Notes: generated by a model from the letters alone, not told the origin. Positions 16,235 through 28,868 are shown, counted from the first letter of the stretch. The stretch is DNA of 54,960 bases from Desulforhopalus sp. (GCA_023231425.1 JALNVI010000013.1:1-54960); one strand, 5' to 3'. Translations and numbers: made by a program.

Positions 16235-17539
16235 ATGTCATTTTCAAATATTCAGATCAGAAATATAACGCCGGCGACACGGTTGAAGGGTGATGATGTG
16301 GGGGGAAACGCTTTTCGGGCAGTTGAGCCTAAAGAGGTGGCTGTGGCTACTGTGAAGGTTATCGGCGTCGGTGGTGGTGGTGGAAATGCCATTAATACAA
16401 TGGTCAGGGACAAGATCGCAGGCGTCTCCTTCATCGCGGCCAATACTGACAAGCAGGCGCTGGATCGCTCTTGTGCTGATATCCTGCTGGCCATAGGCGG
16501 AAAAGAGACGAGAGGCCTTGGTGCTGGCGCGGATCCAGAAAAGGGTCGCAATGCGGCTTTGGAGTCCGAGGATGATATTAGAGCGGTTCTGGAAGGCAGT
16601 GAGATGGTATTTATCACTGCGGGACTCGGTGGTGGCACGGGAACGGGAGCAGCCCCTGTCGTCGCAAGAATAAGTAAAGAACTTGGCGCATTGACGGTGG
16701 CGGTTGTTACCAAACCGTTCGGTTTTGAAGGTCAGAAACGGATGAGAAATGCCGAAAAGGGCTGGGCGGAACTGAAGGAGAACGCCGATACCATCATTAC
16801 TGTACCGAATGATCGTCTGCTTGCTGATATGGAATCCAACGCCAAACTCGGTGACATGCTGGCCAAGGCGGATCATGTTCTCTATCAGGCAGTGAAAGGG
16901 ATTAGTGACCTTATAAACTCTCCCGGACTTATCAATGCCGACTTTGCCGATCTGCGGACTGTCATGCGGGAGAAAGGCCCTGCTGTCATGGGTACTGGTG
17001 AGGCGAGTGGTGAAGATCGGGCTGTCAAGGCGGCAAGTATGGCCATCGATAATCAGCTTCTTGAAGATGCTGGTATTGATGGTGCCAAGGGTGTTCTGAT
17101 AAACGTTTCTGCAGCGGAAGAGACCTTCGGCATGCGTGAGTTGAACCTCGCCGCTTCTTTGGTGGCGGCCAAGGTTGATGAGGATGCCACCATTATTACC
17201 GGTGCGCTGTATGATAACTCTCTTGGAGATGTCATGCGGGTGACTGTTGTAGCCACCGGTATTGGTGACAGAATGGAGCCGATGGAGCCTGTGACGATTA
17301 CACAGGCCCGGCCTAATGTCAGTGGTGGTATTAACCTGGTGGAACATCCGGTTCCTGCAAAACCCACCCTGGCACCTGCCAATCCGCGCAACCGGAAGGG
17401 ACTTTTCGCTACGGGCGGGGCAGGAAGGAAAAAGAATCTCGGGTCCTCGAATCCTCCTTCCAAATCTGCAAGAGATGACAACTGGAACAACAGTGAGGAG
17501 CTTGAAACCCCCCCTTTTCTCCGGCGGAGAGCAAACTGA
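16235..17539 (+). CDS. ftsZ: Cell division GTPase FtsZ
   Basis: This tubulin-like GTPase forms the Z ring. It has 434 residues. The GTPase features in order are VIGVGGGGGNAINTM, AANTDKQAL, the signature GLGGGTGTGAAPVVA, the KPFGFEGQKR segment, TVPNDRL and the T7-loop region NADFADLRTVM. After about residue 320 a variable linker leads to ETPPFLRRRAN, the conserved C-terminal peptide that binds FtsA. Start ATG 16235 follows CCAGGGGGAA. An in-frame GTG at 16205 is much less likely. A repeat copy begins one base after its stop, and its terminator lies beyond that copy. Confidence 0.97.
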   Translation: MSFSNIQIRNITPATRLKGDDVGGNAFRAVEPKEVAVATVKVIGVGGGGGNAINTMVRDKIAGVSFIAANTDKQALDRSCADILLAIGGKETRGLGAGADPEKGRNAALESEDDIRAVLEGSEMVFITAGLGGGTGTGAAPVVARISKELGALTVAVVTKPFGFEGQKRMRNAEKGWAELKENADTIITVPNDRLLADMESNAKLGDMLAKADHVLYQAVKGISDLINSPGLINADFADLRTVMREKGPAVMGTGEASGEDRAVKAASMAIDNQLLEDAGIDGAKGVLINVSAAEETFGMRELNLAASLVAAKVDEDATIITGALYDNSLGDVMRVTVVATGIGDRMEPMEPVTITQARPNVSGGINLVEHPVPAKPTLAPANPRNRKGLFATGGAGRKKNLGSSNPPSKSARDDNWNNSEELETPPFLRRRAN

Positions 17540-17540
17540 C

Positions 17541-17723
17541 GGGTCCCTTGAAACACCTTGTATTTCGTTTATATTCGAGCCTCAGAAGGAAATTTACCGC
17601 CGACAGATGATTGATATCGGAGTCTCTCCCTTACCTCGACGTCTCGTTCCTCGCTTTGTCGGAGGATAAATTTTTGACTGTAACGAAGAAGATGGGCGAA
17701 AGACTGGTTATTCGATGTTCCCT
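17541..17723 (-). repeat. Dispersed element family A, copy 3 (long core)
   Basis: The copy is in reverse orientation. It starts GGGTCCCTTGAAACACCTTG, contains the long core CTCGACGTCTCGTTCCTCGC with GTCGGAGG, and ends ACTGGTTATTCGATGTTCCCT. It begins one base after the ftsZ TGA (17537-17539) and separates ftsZ from the hairpin at 17758-17789. Confidence 0.88.
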
Positions 17724-17757
17724 GATGCAGGAGGCTCTTCCGCCGGACGTATCCCTG

Positions 17758-17789
17758 AAGGTCCGCAATTTTTTTGAATTGCGGACCTT
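17758..17789 (+). terminator. Intrinsic terminator of the dcw/ftsZ transcript
   Basis: A 13-bp perfect stem (AAGGTCCGCAATT / AATTGCGGACCTT) has a TTTTTG loop and is followed by CTCTGTTTTCT. It is the first terminator after the cluster and lies 218 bases after the ftsZ stop, displaced by repeat copy 3. Confidence 0.85.
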
Positions 17790-17802
17790 CTCTGTTTTCT
17801 AA

Positions 17803-18157
17803 AGGGTACCTTGAGACCGCTGGTATTTCGTTCATATTCGAGGCACATGAGGACGGGGAAAGAGAACCTCTCTTCCTTGTTTCGTGAAATACGCGAACCA
17901 TGCGAAAGAAAAAGTACATTCTATATAAAAGAGGGAAGACAGGAATGTTTGCCTGGAATTTATTTTTTATGTGCATAACATGCTGAAATTACTTCTATAT
18001 CTTTAAATTTCGCGGTAAAATTCTTTGTCTTTTCCCATAACTTTTTGTGAAGTGAGATTTATCGCAGGTATAACTTTGCTCTCGGAGTCCAGCGCTTACC
18101 TCCAGGGATAAATTTTTGACTGTAACAAAGAAGATGGGCGATTATTCAAGGTCCCCT
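17803..18157 (-). repeat. Dispersed element family A, copy 4, interrupted by family B sequence
   Basis: The left arm is AGGGTACCTTGAGACC to about 17857. The rest of the element resumes at about 18058 with ATTTATCGCAGGTATAAC and ends ATTCAAGGTCCCCT at 18157. The roughly 200 intervening bases are foreign to family A and contain, in reverse, a stretch (about 18006-18050) shared with 31921-31965. It lies directly upstream of the histidine kinase gene. Confidence 0.8.
18006..18050 (-). repeat. Repeat family B segment inside copy 4
   Basis: The reverse complement reads CAAAAAGTTATGG followed by a near match to AAAAGACAAAGAATTTTACCG. The same string, with a few changes, occurs at 31921-31965 on the + strand. 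Both occurrences lie next to family A element sequence. Confidence 0.65.
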
Positions 18158-18169
18158 GAAAGGTGTTCT

Positions 18170-19660
18170 ATGAAAGAGACGTCTCCCAATCCTCAACTTC
18201 CTGTTTTTCCTCCGAAAAAAGAGCCCGAGGAATCTGAGCTTGGCTCTTTTAAACTGGTCAAATATTTTTCCTTTACCAGTCTGGGCGTTATTCTTGCGTG
18301 TGCTGTCCTGCTCTCCTGGCTTATCTCAGACAATGCCCGCACCGTGATGCTGCAGCAGAATGAGGAAAACTCCCGCCTGCTTGCTGAGAACATCAATCAG
18401 CAGGTCTTTCGTCGCTTTGTACTTCCTGCTCTCATTCGTTTCGGCGACATTTCCCTGCGCAATCCGGAACAGGCGGAGATGCTCGATTCTGTTATTCAAA
18501 GTACCATTCAGGGATTGAAAATTGAATCCGTCAGTATTTATGACTCCGGCATGAATATCATCTCCTATTCCACGGAAAAGGTGAGGGTGGGAAAAAAGGA
18601 TGCGGGCGGAGAAGAGTACTACTCCGCGCTCTCAGGGGAACCAGCCTCAACGCTTATCTATACAGGCTCTATTCTCAGTCTGTTGCATATCACGGGAGAG
18701 GTCAGCTGTGTGCTCAACACCTTTATCCCATTCCACCAGCTCGTTCGTGATGGGGTCGAAGGGACGAATATCATGGGGGTTATTGAGATTCAAAAAGATC
18801 TTACCTCAAGCTATGCCCATATTATCCGTTTCCAGGGTCGCATTATCAGTGTCTCACTGTTCCTTATGGGGGGGCTTTTTCTGGTGCTGCGCAGTATTGT
18901 CTCCCGTGCCGGGGATAAACTGGAAAAACGTGCTGAAGAACGCCAGAAACTCAAAGAAAAATTGGATCAGGCCGAGCGGCTTGCTCACCTTGGTACCATG
19001 ATTGCTATTGTCAGCCATGAATTGAAAAGCCCCCTTGGCATTGTTCACAGTACGGCGGAAATTCTTGAAAAAAGGATGAAAAAAATTGCTCCTGGAAGTG
19101 AGGACCTGGCCGCGATTGTCGTCAAGGAGACGGAGCGCCTGAATAATATCGTTCTCGAATTCCTCGACTTTGCCCGGCCTCAAGATATGCGTATTGAAAA
19201 CGGGGATCTCAACATTACCCTGCGCAAGGTGTTGGAGTTTCTTCAGCCAGAATTGAAGAAAAAAGGCATCTCATTGATTACCAACCTTGATCCGGCACTG
19301 CCTTTGTTGAGGTTTGATACGGATATGATGTATCGGGCGGTACTCAATATCATGGTGAACGCGGTGCAGTCAATGCCTGGCAGGGGAGACCTGATGGTTA
19401 CCACCTGGAGGGAAGGGGACAAGGTGGAACTCTCGGTGGCTGATACGGGAGAGGGGATGTCGGAGGAGGTTCGGAATAAAATTTTTCAACCTTTTTACAC
19501 AAAAAAGAGGAAGGGTACCGGTCTCGGTCTAGCCATTGTCGGTGGAATTTTAGAGAGACATGGCGCTGAATTTCGCGTGGAAAGCACGGAAGGGAAGGGG
19601 ACAACCTTTGTTATTTCTCTGCCGATAAATTTGGCGTTGGTTGAATCTTCCATTGCATAG
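18170..19660 (+). CDS. Orphan membrane sensor histidine kinase
   Basis: The protein has 496 residues. TM1 (about 25-47) and TM2 (about 225-245) enclose an extracytoplasmic sensor of about 175 residues with no recognised domain. A coiled-coil linker (EKRAEERQKLKEKLDQAERLA) leads to HisKA with phospho-acceptor His283 (VSHELKSPLG). The HATPase domain follows: N box NIMVNAVQSM, G1 DTGEGMSEEV, F box FQPFYTKK, G2 GTGLGLAIV. Start ATG 18170 follows GAAAGGTG. The frame extends upstream to TTG 18116, but those residues come from the repeat. No response regulator is adjacent, so its target is unknown. Confidence 0.9.
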   Translation: MKETSPNPQLPVFPPKKEPEESELGSFKLVKYFSFTSLGVILACAVLLSWLISDNARTVMLQQNEENSRLLAENINQQVFRRFVLPALIRFGDISLRNPEQAEMLDSVIQSTIQGLKIESVSIYDSGMNIISYSTEKVRVGKKDAGGEEYYSALSGEPASTLIYTGSILSLLHITGEVSCVLNTFIPFHQLVRDGVEGTNIMGVIEIQKDLTSSYAHIIRFQGRIISVSLFLMGGLFLVLRSIVSRAGDKLEKRAEERQKLKEKLDQAERLAHLGTMIAIVSHELKSPLGIVHSTAEILEKRMKKIAPGSEDLAAIVVKETERLNNIVLEFLDFARPQDMRIENGDLNITLRKVLEFLQPELKKKGISLITNLDPALPLLRFDTDMMYRAVLNIMVNAVQSMPGRGDLMVTTWREGDKVELSVADTGEGMSEEVRNKIFQPFYTKKRKGTGLGLAIVGGILERHGAEFRVESTEGKGTTFVISLPINLALVESSIA

Positions 19661-20012
19661 TTTCGTTCATATGTGTAATAATTAAAAATTAATTTTTCCA
19701 TACGCTACGATGAGAAGGCCACTATGAGCAAAAACAGTTTGTGGTATGAAATGGCGGATGACAGAAGAACCGTTTTTTGTTTAATAATGAATTAAAAAAG
19801 TGATGCAGATTATAGTGATTGCTATCGGTATTGGTAGTGCTAGTATAGTGTTACTGCCTTTTTTGGCTGATTTTTTTCCCCCGTCAGAACAGGGGAACTT
19901 CGACTGTGGCAAATTGTGTGTGTTGCTGTCCGGTTGAGAAAGAGGTACAGCGTTTTCGTGAACGAAGAATGTATTCCTTACTTATTAACTAACAAAAAGA
20001 AGGAGTTTCACT
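19661..20012. other. Intergenic region between histidine kinase and CoA-disulfide reductase-like gene
   Basis: About 350 A+T-rich bases with no supported gene. TATAGT at about 19843 with TTG-rich sequence upstream could be a promoter for the downstream gene. The gene's ribosome binding site, AAGAAGGAG, is clear at about 19997-20005. Confidence 0.35.
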
Positions 20013-21767
20013 ATGGGTTTGAAAGTGGTTATTGTCGGTGCAGTTGCTGCGGGGCCGAAAGCGGCTTGTCACATTATGCGTCTCCTGCCCGATGCAGAAA
20101 TAACTATGGTAGATGAGGATTCTTTGATCTCTTACGGTGGTTGCGGTATCCCCTATTTTGTAGCGGGAGATGTTGCAGATGAAAAAGAACTTCGTTCCAC
20201 CAGCTTCCACATGGTAAGAGATATTGATTTCTTTGAGAAGGCCAAAGGAATCAAAACGATGACTGAGACCAGTGCTTTGTCTATTGATCGGAAAAACAAG
20301 ACCGTTCGTGTCAAAAGCCTCAAGACTGGTGAAGAATCTGATCTTGCTTACGACAAGTTGCTGCTCGCTACCGGAAGCAGACCGTTCAAGCTTCCTATTC
20401 CGGGTATTGATGCTGAAAACGTTTTCGCTATCAGCACCCTGACTTCCGGGATTAAGGTTAAAGATCTGCTGATTGCCAATAAAGTTGGAACCGCCGTTGT
20501 TATCGGTGGTGGCGCAATTGGTGTTGAAATGGCTGAGGCTTTCAGCGATCTGTGGGGAGTAGAGACCACCCTTATTGAGTTTGCTCCACACCTCTTCCCC
20601 GGTGCAGTTGATGAGCCCTGTGGAAACATCATGGCAGACTGTCTGCGCAGAAATGGCGTTGATGTCTATGTCAATGAAGGTGCTCAAGAAATTATCTGTA
20701 AAGATGGCAAAGCAGTTGCTGTTAAAACCAACAACAGAGAGATTCCCTGTGACCTGGTCATCGCCGCAACAGGTGTTCGCGTAAGAAACGAACTGGCAGT
20801 TGCTGCCGGGCTTCAGGTTGGTCTGCGTGGTGGTATCACTGTCAACAGCCGGATGCAGACTTCTGATCCGAATATCTACGCTGCAGGTGACTGTTCAGAA
20901 ATCGTCCACATGGTTTCCGGGGAGCGTATGACCATACCTCTTGGTTCTCTTGCCAACCGTGAAGGTCGTGTTGCCGGTACCAATATCGCAGGTAAAAATG
21001 CTCATTTTAAAGGCGCTGTCGGAAGCTTTATTGTCAAGGCTTATGACACCGCAATGGGTTCTGCGGGCTTGACCATGCGGGCAGCCCGTATGGCAGGATT
21101 CGATCCGGCGTGTGTATGGATTTCAACTGGTGACCGCGCTCACTTCTTCCCCACTCATGCGGCTCTTTATCTGTGTCTTGTCTATGATAAGAGAACCAGA
21201 AAAGTTCTGGGTATCCAGGGAACAGGTCCTGGCGACAGCGACTCTCTGAGTGTAAGACTTGATACCGCCATGGCCTTTATGACTCAAGGCGGGGTTGGTG
21301 ATGGTGCAAGGGTCGAAGACCTCTGCAACGCTGAAACTGCTTATGCACCTCCATTCAGCTCCGCAATTGATGCTATAAACAACCTGGCTTTTACTGCAGA
21401 GAATCAAATGAATGGCTATCTGACGATGATGGATCCCATGGAATTCATCAAAATGGCAGAAGCAGGATTCCCGGACCCGGACACTGTTATTGTCGATGTT
21501 CGGACATGGGTAGAGGTTGAACCTTTTGTCGAAAAATATGGTAAAGACAAATGGATCTACTTCCCTTATGCAACTTCACGTGAGAATAGTCTGGATGTTT
21601 TGCCGAAAGACAAAAATATCCTGCTGTTCTGCAGTAGTGGTGGCCGTGCTTATGAAGTTATTCGGGTTCTTGCTCCTGCGGGATTCAACAATATCCGCTT
21701 CGTTCCCGGTGGTCATGCATTCATGAGTAAACTCTCTAGAAAATGGCTGCCTGAATCTCAGCAGTAA
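20013..21767 (+). CDS. CoA-disulfide reductase / NADH oxidase-like flavoprotein with C-terminal rhodanese domain
   Basis: The protein has 584 residues. The N-terminal FAD domain (VVIVGAVAAGPKAA) is followed by the single-Cys redox centre SYGGCGIPYF (Cys44), LLLATGSRPF, the NAD(P)H domain VVIGGGAIGVEMAEAF (about 165-180), IYAAGDCSEI (about 290) and a dimerisation domain. A rhodanese domain (about 470-584) has catalytic Cys540 in LFCSSGGRAYEVIR. The architecture is that of CoADR-Rhd/NADH-dependent persulfide or polysulfide reductases. It fits a sulfur-metabolising anaerobe, though substrate cannot be read from sequence. The first glycine loop reads GAVAAGPKAA, as in this family. Confidence 0.88.
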   Translation: MGLKVVIVGAVAAGPKAACHIMRLLPDAEITMVDEDSLISYGGCGIPYFVAGDVADEKELRSTSFHMVRDIDFFEKAKGIKTMTETSALSIDRKNKTVRVKSLKTGEESDLAYDKLLLATGSRPFKLPIPGIDAENVFAISTLTSGIKVKDLLIANKVGTAVVIGGGAIGVEMAEAFSDLWGVETTLIEFAPHLFPGAVDEPCGNIMADCLRRNGVDVYVNEGAQEIICKDGKAVAVKTNNREIPCDLVIAATGVRVRNELAVAAGLQVGLRGGITVNSRMQTSDPNIYAAGDCSEIVHMVSGERMTIPLGSLANREGRVAGTNIAGKNAHFKGAVGSFIVKAYDTAMGSAGLTMRAARMAGFDPACVWISTGDRAHFFPTHAALYLCLVYDKRTRKVLGIQGTGPGDSDSLSVRLDTAMAFMTQGGVGDGARVEDLCNAETAYAPPFSSAIDAINNLAFTAENQMNGYLTMMDPMEFIKMAEAGFPDPDTVIVDVRTWVEVEPFVEKYGKDKWIYFPYATSRENSLDVLPKDKNILLFCSSGGRAYEVIRVLAPAGFNNIRFVPGGHAFMSKLSRKWLPESQQ

Positions 21768-21797
21768 TCTAAGAGATACAGGCTGCTTGCAGACTGA

Positions 21798-21833
21798 GAA
21801 GGGGCAAAACAGAGTAATCTGTTTTGCCCCTTC
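21798..21833 (+). terminator. Intrinsic terminator
   Basis: The 15-bp stem GAAGGGGCAAAACAG / CTGTTTTGCCCCTTC has loop AGTAAT and is followed by TTCTATTTG. It ends the flavoprotein transcript 30 bases after its stop. Confidence 0.9.
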
Positions 21834-22009
21834 TTCTATTTGTGTAGATCATTTAATGACCACTCAACAGCTTTTGCTGCCGGGGCCACCTTTATTCTCT
21901 CACAACAAAGCCCTTTACCTGTAAAAAAGCGTGGTGCAGCACTTGGTCTGGCATGAAAAAAATACAGGAAAACGGACGGATACTCTGTCCGTAAAAGAAG
22001 AAAAACTGT

Positions 22010-22801
22010 TTATTTGAAGAGGGCAGGGATTTGCTGGAATTCCTGCCCGACGTCTCTGGGGCGGTGGGCATCTGAGCCCATAACGAATTCCAGTCCAAGT
22101 GCCCTGGCTTTGAGAAGGATGGGGAGGGCTGGGAATTGTTCACCGCGCAGCGGAAAGCCCGAGGTGTTGATCTCCAGCTTCATTCCTTTTTCTTTCATGA
22201 GACGCAGTAATAAATCAATTTGTTTCAGGTGCCGGCTGGTGAGGCTCCACCCTTTGATATGGCGCATGGCACCGTCGAGATGGCAGAGTTTTGTAGCGGG
22301 AAGGTACTCCACCGCCTCCTCAAGGGCATTGAGGTAACGAGAGAAAATATCCTCCGTACCGAGATCGATGATCAGTTGCTGGTCCTCTTCACTGCGGCTG
22401 AAGAGGTTAAGATGATTATTGCGTCCAGGAATTTTTAAAAAATGGCAGGAGATTCCAATTTCCGCCCAGTTACGAGCCATAATTTTTTCACGTAACTGCT
22501 GACGCTGCTCAAAATTCCAGCCGCATTCTACGCCCAGACCAATCTTAAGCCTGTTGGCATAAAGGTTCTGCAGCCGGAGACCTTCAGCAAAATAAGTGTC
22601 AAAGAGTTCATCGGTGAGCCATGTCCTCTTTGTCCAGTGGATATCTGCTTCGAGATGTTCAAGGAAGGTGATGCTGGTAATCCCGGAGGAGAGGGCGGAC
22701 TGGATATACTCTTCCATGCTCCCCTCAGCGTGATTGCAGAACGGAGTATGGACGTGCCCGTCAGAGGTGAAGTTAATATCTGGAGGGGTTAGATCAGGCA
22801 T
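22010..22801 (-). CDS. PHP-domain phosphatase, histidinol-phosphatase-like
   Basis: The protein has 263 residues. The metal-site motifs of the PHP fold occur in order: DGHVHTPFCNHAEG (about 14-27), FLEHLEADIH, a Glu in GVECGW, ISCHFLK, CHLDG and GSDAHRP near the C-terminus. The length and motif set resemble HisK-type histidinol-phosphatases, and hisD is elsewhere in the window. PHP families also include other phosphoesterases, so the substrate is uncertain. The start overlaps the upstream small gene by 8 bases. Confidence 0.8.
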   Translation of the reverse strand: MPDLTPPDINFTSDGHVHTPFCNHAEGSMEEYIQSALSSGITSITFLEHLEADIHWTKRTWLTDELFDTYFAEGLRLQNLYANRLKIGLGVECGWNFEQRQQLREKIMARNWAEIGISCHFLKIPGRNNHLNLFSRSEEDQQLIIDLGTEDIFSRYLNALEEAVEYLPATKLCHLDGAMRHIKGWSLTSRHLKQIDLLLRLMKEKGMKLEINTSGFPLRGEQFPALPILLKARALGLEFVMGSDAHRPRDVGQEFQQIPALFK

Positions 22802-22982
22802 TACCCCTTGGAAAAAAGTGGAGGGTTCCGTCTATGCCAGACATGTCACAGTAATGACCCTGGTCCAGTTCAAAGTCGAGAAAATCCTGCATGCCGTCAA
22901 CATCAAGGGCAAGGTCGGGGCCATCTGCCAGGTGGTAGACTACGGTTTCTACTTCAGTTAAATCTATGGGGTGGGTGAACAT
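22794..22982 (-). CDS. Small acidic protein coupled to the PHP gene, unknown function
   Basis: The protein has 62 residues from ATG 22982 (MFTHPIDLTEVETVVYHLAD...), acidic and without a membrane segment. A longer frame to 23042 exists, but ATG 22982 has the purine-rich AGAGAGG upstream. It overlaps the PHP start by 8 bases, which supports a real, translationally coupled gene. I do not recognise the family. Confidence 0.55.
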   Translation of the reverse strand: MFTHPIDLTEVETVVYHLADGPDLALDVDGMQDFLDFELDQGHYCDMSGIDGTLHFFPRGNA

Positions 22983-23241
22983 TTTTGTGTCAATCCTCTC
23001 TTTGTGCTGTGAAGAAGAGTATTTCAATACTCTGCTGAACAAAATATACCTCGCTGTATACGGTTATTTTACATAAACTTCAATCTTATTCCGTTTGATA
23101 GAGCGGAAAAAGCAGTAAATATATGGTTCCTGTTTTCGTTTCTGCGGGAACCTGAATCTGCTTTCATGCAGGGGAAAATCTGTGAATTTAGTTTACTATT
23201 AGAGCTCTCCCCATTAAAATAAACCTCTCGTGTGAAAAAAT

Positions 23242-23261
23242 GGCTCAATATTTATTGAGCC
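23242..23261. promoter_or_regulatory. Perfect palindrome upstream of the YkgJ-like gene
   Basis: GGCTCAATA-TT-TATTGAGCC is an exact inverted repeat 30 bases ahead of the next start codon. It could be an operator or a 5' leader hairpin. Without a U run it is not a good terminator on the + strand. Confidence 0.5.
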
Positions 23262-23291
23262 TCAGCATATTAATTTTGACTAAGGTGATGT

Positions 23292-24236
23292 ATGAGTGAT
23301 GAAAAAAGCGGGAAAGAAAAGAGCATTTTTGGATCGGTGAAGAACCCTTCTGCAGTGGAGCCCAGAAAACTGACCCTCGACAGCATGATAAAATTTCGTT
23401 GTCACCCCGGCGTAAGCTGTTTCACCGCCTGTTGCGGGGGAATCAAGATAGTCCTTACTCCCTATGATATTCTCTGCCTCAGTCGGCGTCTGGAACTTGA
23501 GCCTGCCGAGTTTGTTCAGCTTTATACGGAACCCACCTGGCTGGAGAAGACGGATATGCCGGGGGTAATTATTAAAATGGGGAAGGAGGATGACAGGTGC
23601 CCCTTTGTAACCCCCGAAGGGTGTACTGTCTATACGGATCGCCCTACCGCCTGCCGTTACTATCCTGTGGGAATGGCGGATTTTCACGAGGGGGGCAGCA
23701 GGGACGCGGAAGGAAATGAGAACGTGGCGGTGGAGGATAAGTTCTTTTTCCTTGTGAAAGAATCACACTGCAAGGGCTTCGAAGAAGATAAAGAATGGAC
23801 CGTAAGGGAGTGGCGCGCTGATCAGGGAGTGGATGTTCGCGACGAAATGAATAAAGGCTGGTTGAGACTTGTCATGCGGCGTAAATCTTTCGGCCATCAG
23901 GCGAGCCTTTCAGAGCAGGCCAAACGTATGTTTTTCATGGCCTCTACAGACCTGCATGCCTTCCGCCGTTTTATCTTTGAGAGTTCCTTTCTGGAGACCT
24001 ACGAGCTTGACCCGCAGCGGATAGAACAGATCAAAACCGATGACGTGGCTTTGATGCTTTTCTCCTTCGAATATCTTGCTGCGACACTCTTTGGTGCCAC
24101 AAAAATGGATATCCGTCCTGAGAAGCTCAAGGAAAAGGTGGAACAGTTGAAAAAACGTCAGGATGATCAGGTCCTGAAGTCGGTGTTAGACTATGAGGAG
24201 ATGAAGGCTGATCGTGATAAGAAAAAGGTGGAATGA
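23292..24236 (+). CDS. YkgJ-like cysteine-cluster protein
   Basis: The protein has 314 residues. The N-terminal half has the CxxxC-type cluster pattern of the YkgJ/FliB family: FRCHPGVSCFTACCGG (Cys at about 38, 44, 48, 49), then CPFVTPEGCTVYTDRPTACRYYPVG. These cysteines probably bind zinc or an iron-sulfur cluster. The C-terminal half is helical and charged (KLKEKVEQLKKRQDDQ), with no known domain. The family's biochemical role is not established. Start ATG 23292 follows AAGGTGATGT. Confidence 0.8.
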   Translation: MSDEKSGKEKSIFGSVKNPSAVEPRKLTLDSMIKFRCHPGVSCFTACCGGIKIVLTPYDILCLSRRLELEPAEFVQLYTEPTWLEKTDMPGVIIKMGKEDDRCPFVTPEGCTVYTDRPTACRYYPVGMADFHEGGSRDAEGNENVAVEDKFFFLVKESHCKGFEEDKEWTVREWRADQGVDVRDEMNKGWLRLVMRRKSFGHQASLSEQAKRMFFMASTDLHAFRRFIFESSFLETYELDPQRIEQIKTDDVALMLFSFEYLAATLFGATKMDIRPEKLKEKVEQLKKRQDDQVLKSVLDYEEMKADRDKKKVE

Positions 24237-24244
24237 GTGCAATA

Positions 24245-24418
24245 AGGGTACCTTGAATAATCGCCCATCTTCTTCGTTACAGTCAAAAATCTATCCTCCG
24301 ACAAAGCGAGGAACGAGACGTCGAGGTAAGCGTTAGACTTCGATATTAATCCTGGCTGTAATCAATTTTCTTCTGTGTCTCGAAGATGAGCGAAATACAG
24401 GATTATTCAAGGTCTCCA
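24245..24418 (+). repeat. Dispersed element family A, copy 5 (long core)
   Basis: AGGGTACCTTGAATAATCGC to GGATTATTCAAGGTCTCC. It has the long core CCTCCGACAAAGCGAGG and GAGACGTCGAGG. The element begins 8 bases after the YkgJ-like stop and ends 19 bases before that gene's terminator. The terminal inverted repeat is clear (GGTACCTTGAATAATC against GATTATTCAAGGTCTCC). Confidence 0.9.
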
Positions 24419-24437
24419 TAAGTAGAAAGAAGAAGCA

Positions 24438-24489
24438 CATAAAGGAAAAAGGGGGGCACCGGAATCGGTGCCCCCCTTTTTCCTTTATG
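24438..24489. terminator. Bidirectional intrinsic terminator
   Basis: A long palindrome is centred on GGAATC: GGGGGGCACCG / CGGTGCCCCCC, extended by CATAAAGGAAAAA / TTTTTCCTTTATG. It serves the YkgJ-like gene on + and probably the carbonic anhydrase gene on -. Confidence 0.88.
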
Positions 24490-24559
24490 AAAGAAGTTTT
24501 TAGGAAATTTTTAATAATTGATCTCTGCCCGGCTCTAAAAATTATTCCCGGGACCTTTT

Positions 24560-25153
24560 TTAAATTAGTTGGACGGCACCTGTGGAGAGATTGTAAAAGG
24601 TGGGGATAACTTTCACGGTTCCTTCCTCGACGAGGTCATGGATAATGGGTTCTGACTGGGCTATTTTTTCAGAGATCGCGCGGGCCAGTGCCTTTGAAGC
24701 GTTGTCCAGAAAATTTCCTGTCTCTACCTTCCTGGCAACTTTCAAGGCAGCGTCAATGGGTGGGATAAGAGTTGCAATGTGTCCGCCGAGGCGAGAGCCG
24801 CTGGCTACTGCCGTGATCGCTCCACAGGAGCTGTGTCCCATGACCATTACCAGTCTGGACTGCAGATGGGTAACGGCATATTCAATGCTGCCGAGCATCT
24901 GATCGTTGATCAGGCCCCCGGCGACTCTCAAAACGAAAAGATCTCCAAGTCCGAGGTCAAAGATGTCCAGCGGGGGAACCCTTGAATCGGCACAGGTGAG
25001 AATGATTGCAAGTGGCTGCTGGCGTTCCGCATGCAGTTCGCGAGCTTCGCCGCAGTGGTCTTTGTGGTTGAGTTCGCAATGCATGAACCGCTGGTTTCCT
25101 TCAAGCAGAATTTCCAACGCTTCATCCGCAGTATAAATTTCTTCTCGTACCAT
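24560..25153 (-). CDS. Beta-class carbonic anhydrase
   Basis: The protein has 197 residues and interconverts CO2 and bicarbonate. The zinc ligands and catalytic dyad are present: Cys54, Asp56, Arg58 in CADSRV, and His106 and Cys109 in GHSSCGAI. RVAGGLIND and the preceding helix are typical. The length is normal. It lies downstream of PFOR, which releases CO2, but a hairpin between them suggests separate transcripts. Confidence 0.93.
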   Translation of the reverse strand: MVREEIYTADEALEILLEGNQRFMHCELNHKDHCGEARELHAERQQPLAIILTCADSRVPPLDIFDLGLGDLFVLRVAGGLINDQMLGSIEYAVTHLQSRLVMVMGHSSCGAITAVASGSRLGGHIATLIPPIDAALKVARKVETGNFLDNASKALARAISEKIAQSEPIIHDLVEEGTVKVIPTFYNLSTGAVQLI

Positions 25154-25218
25154 CGTTACCTCTCTTAGATCAATATGAAAAAGGAAGGTTGCAATATTGC
25201 AATGTCAGGAGATACAAA

Positions 25219-25254
25219 AAAAGGAATTGGTGAACATGTTCACCAATTCCTTTT
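25219..25254 (-). terminator. Terminator between PFOR and carbonic anhydrase genes
   Basis: This is a perfect 18-bp-arm palindrome (AAAAGGAATTGGTGAACA / TGTTCACCAATTCCTTTT). Read on the minus strand after PFOR, the stem ends in a U run derived from the A run at 25216-25222. Confidence 0.75.
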
Positions 25255-25298
25255 ATATAATGCCTTGACCTGATTAAAGCAAGTTTGGAACAAACCTG

Positions 25299-25330
25299 GT
25301 ACCGACAGACCGCACGCAGCCTGTCGGTAC
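25299..25330 (-). terminator. Hairpin just after the PFOR stop
   Basis: A 10-bp stem GTACCGACAG / CTGTCGGTAC lies 8 bases beyond the PFOR stop on the minus strand. It lacks a strong U run, so it may protect the 3' end or assist the terminator at 25219-25254. Confidence 0.6.
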
Positions 25331-25337
25331 TTTCCTT

Positions 25338-28868
<3,531 letters not shown>

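Noticed and set aside
18116..18169. Upstream extension of the histidine kinase from TTG 18116
   Set aside because: The added residues are encoded by the repeat end, and ATG 18170 has a ribosome binding site and is the first residue of unique sequence.
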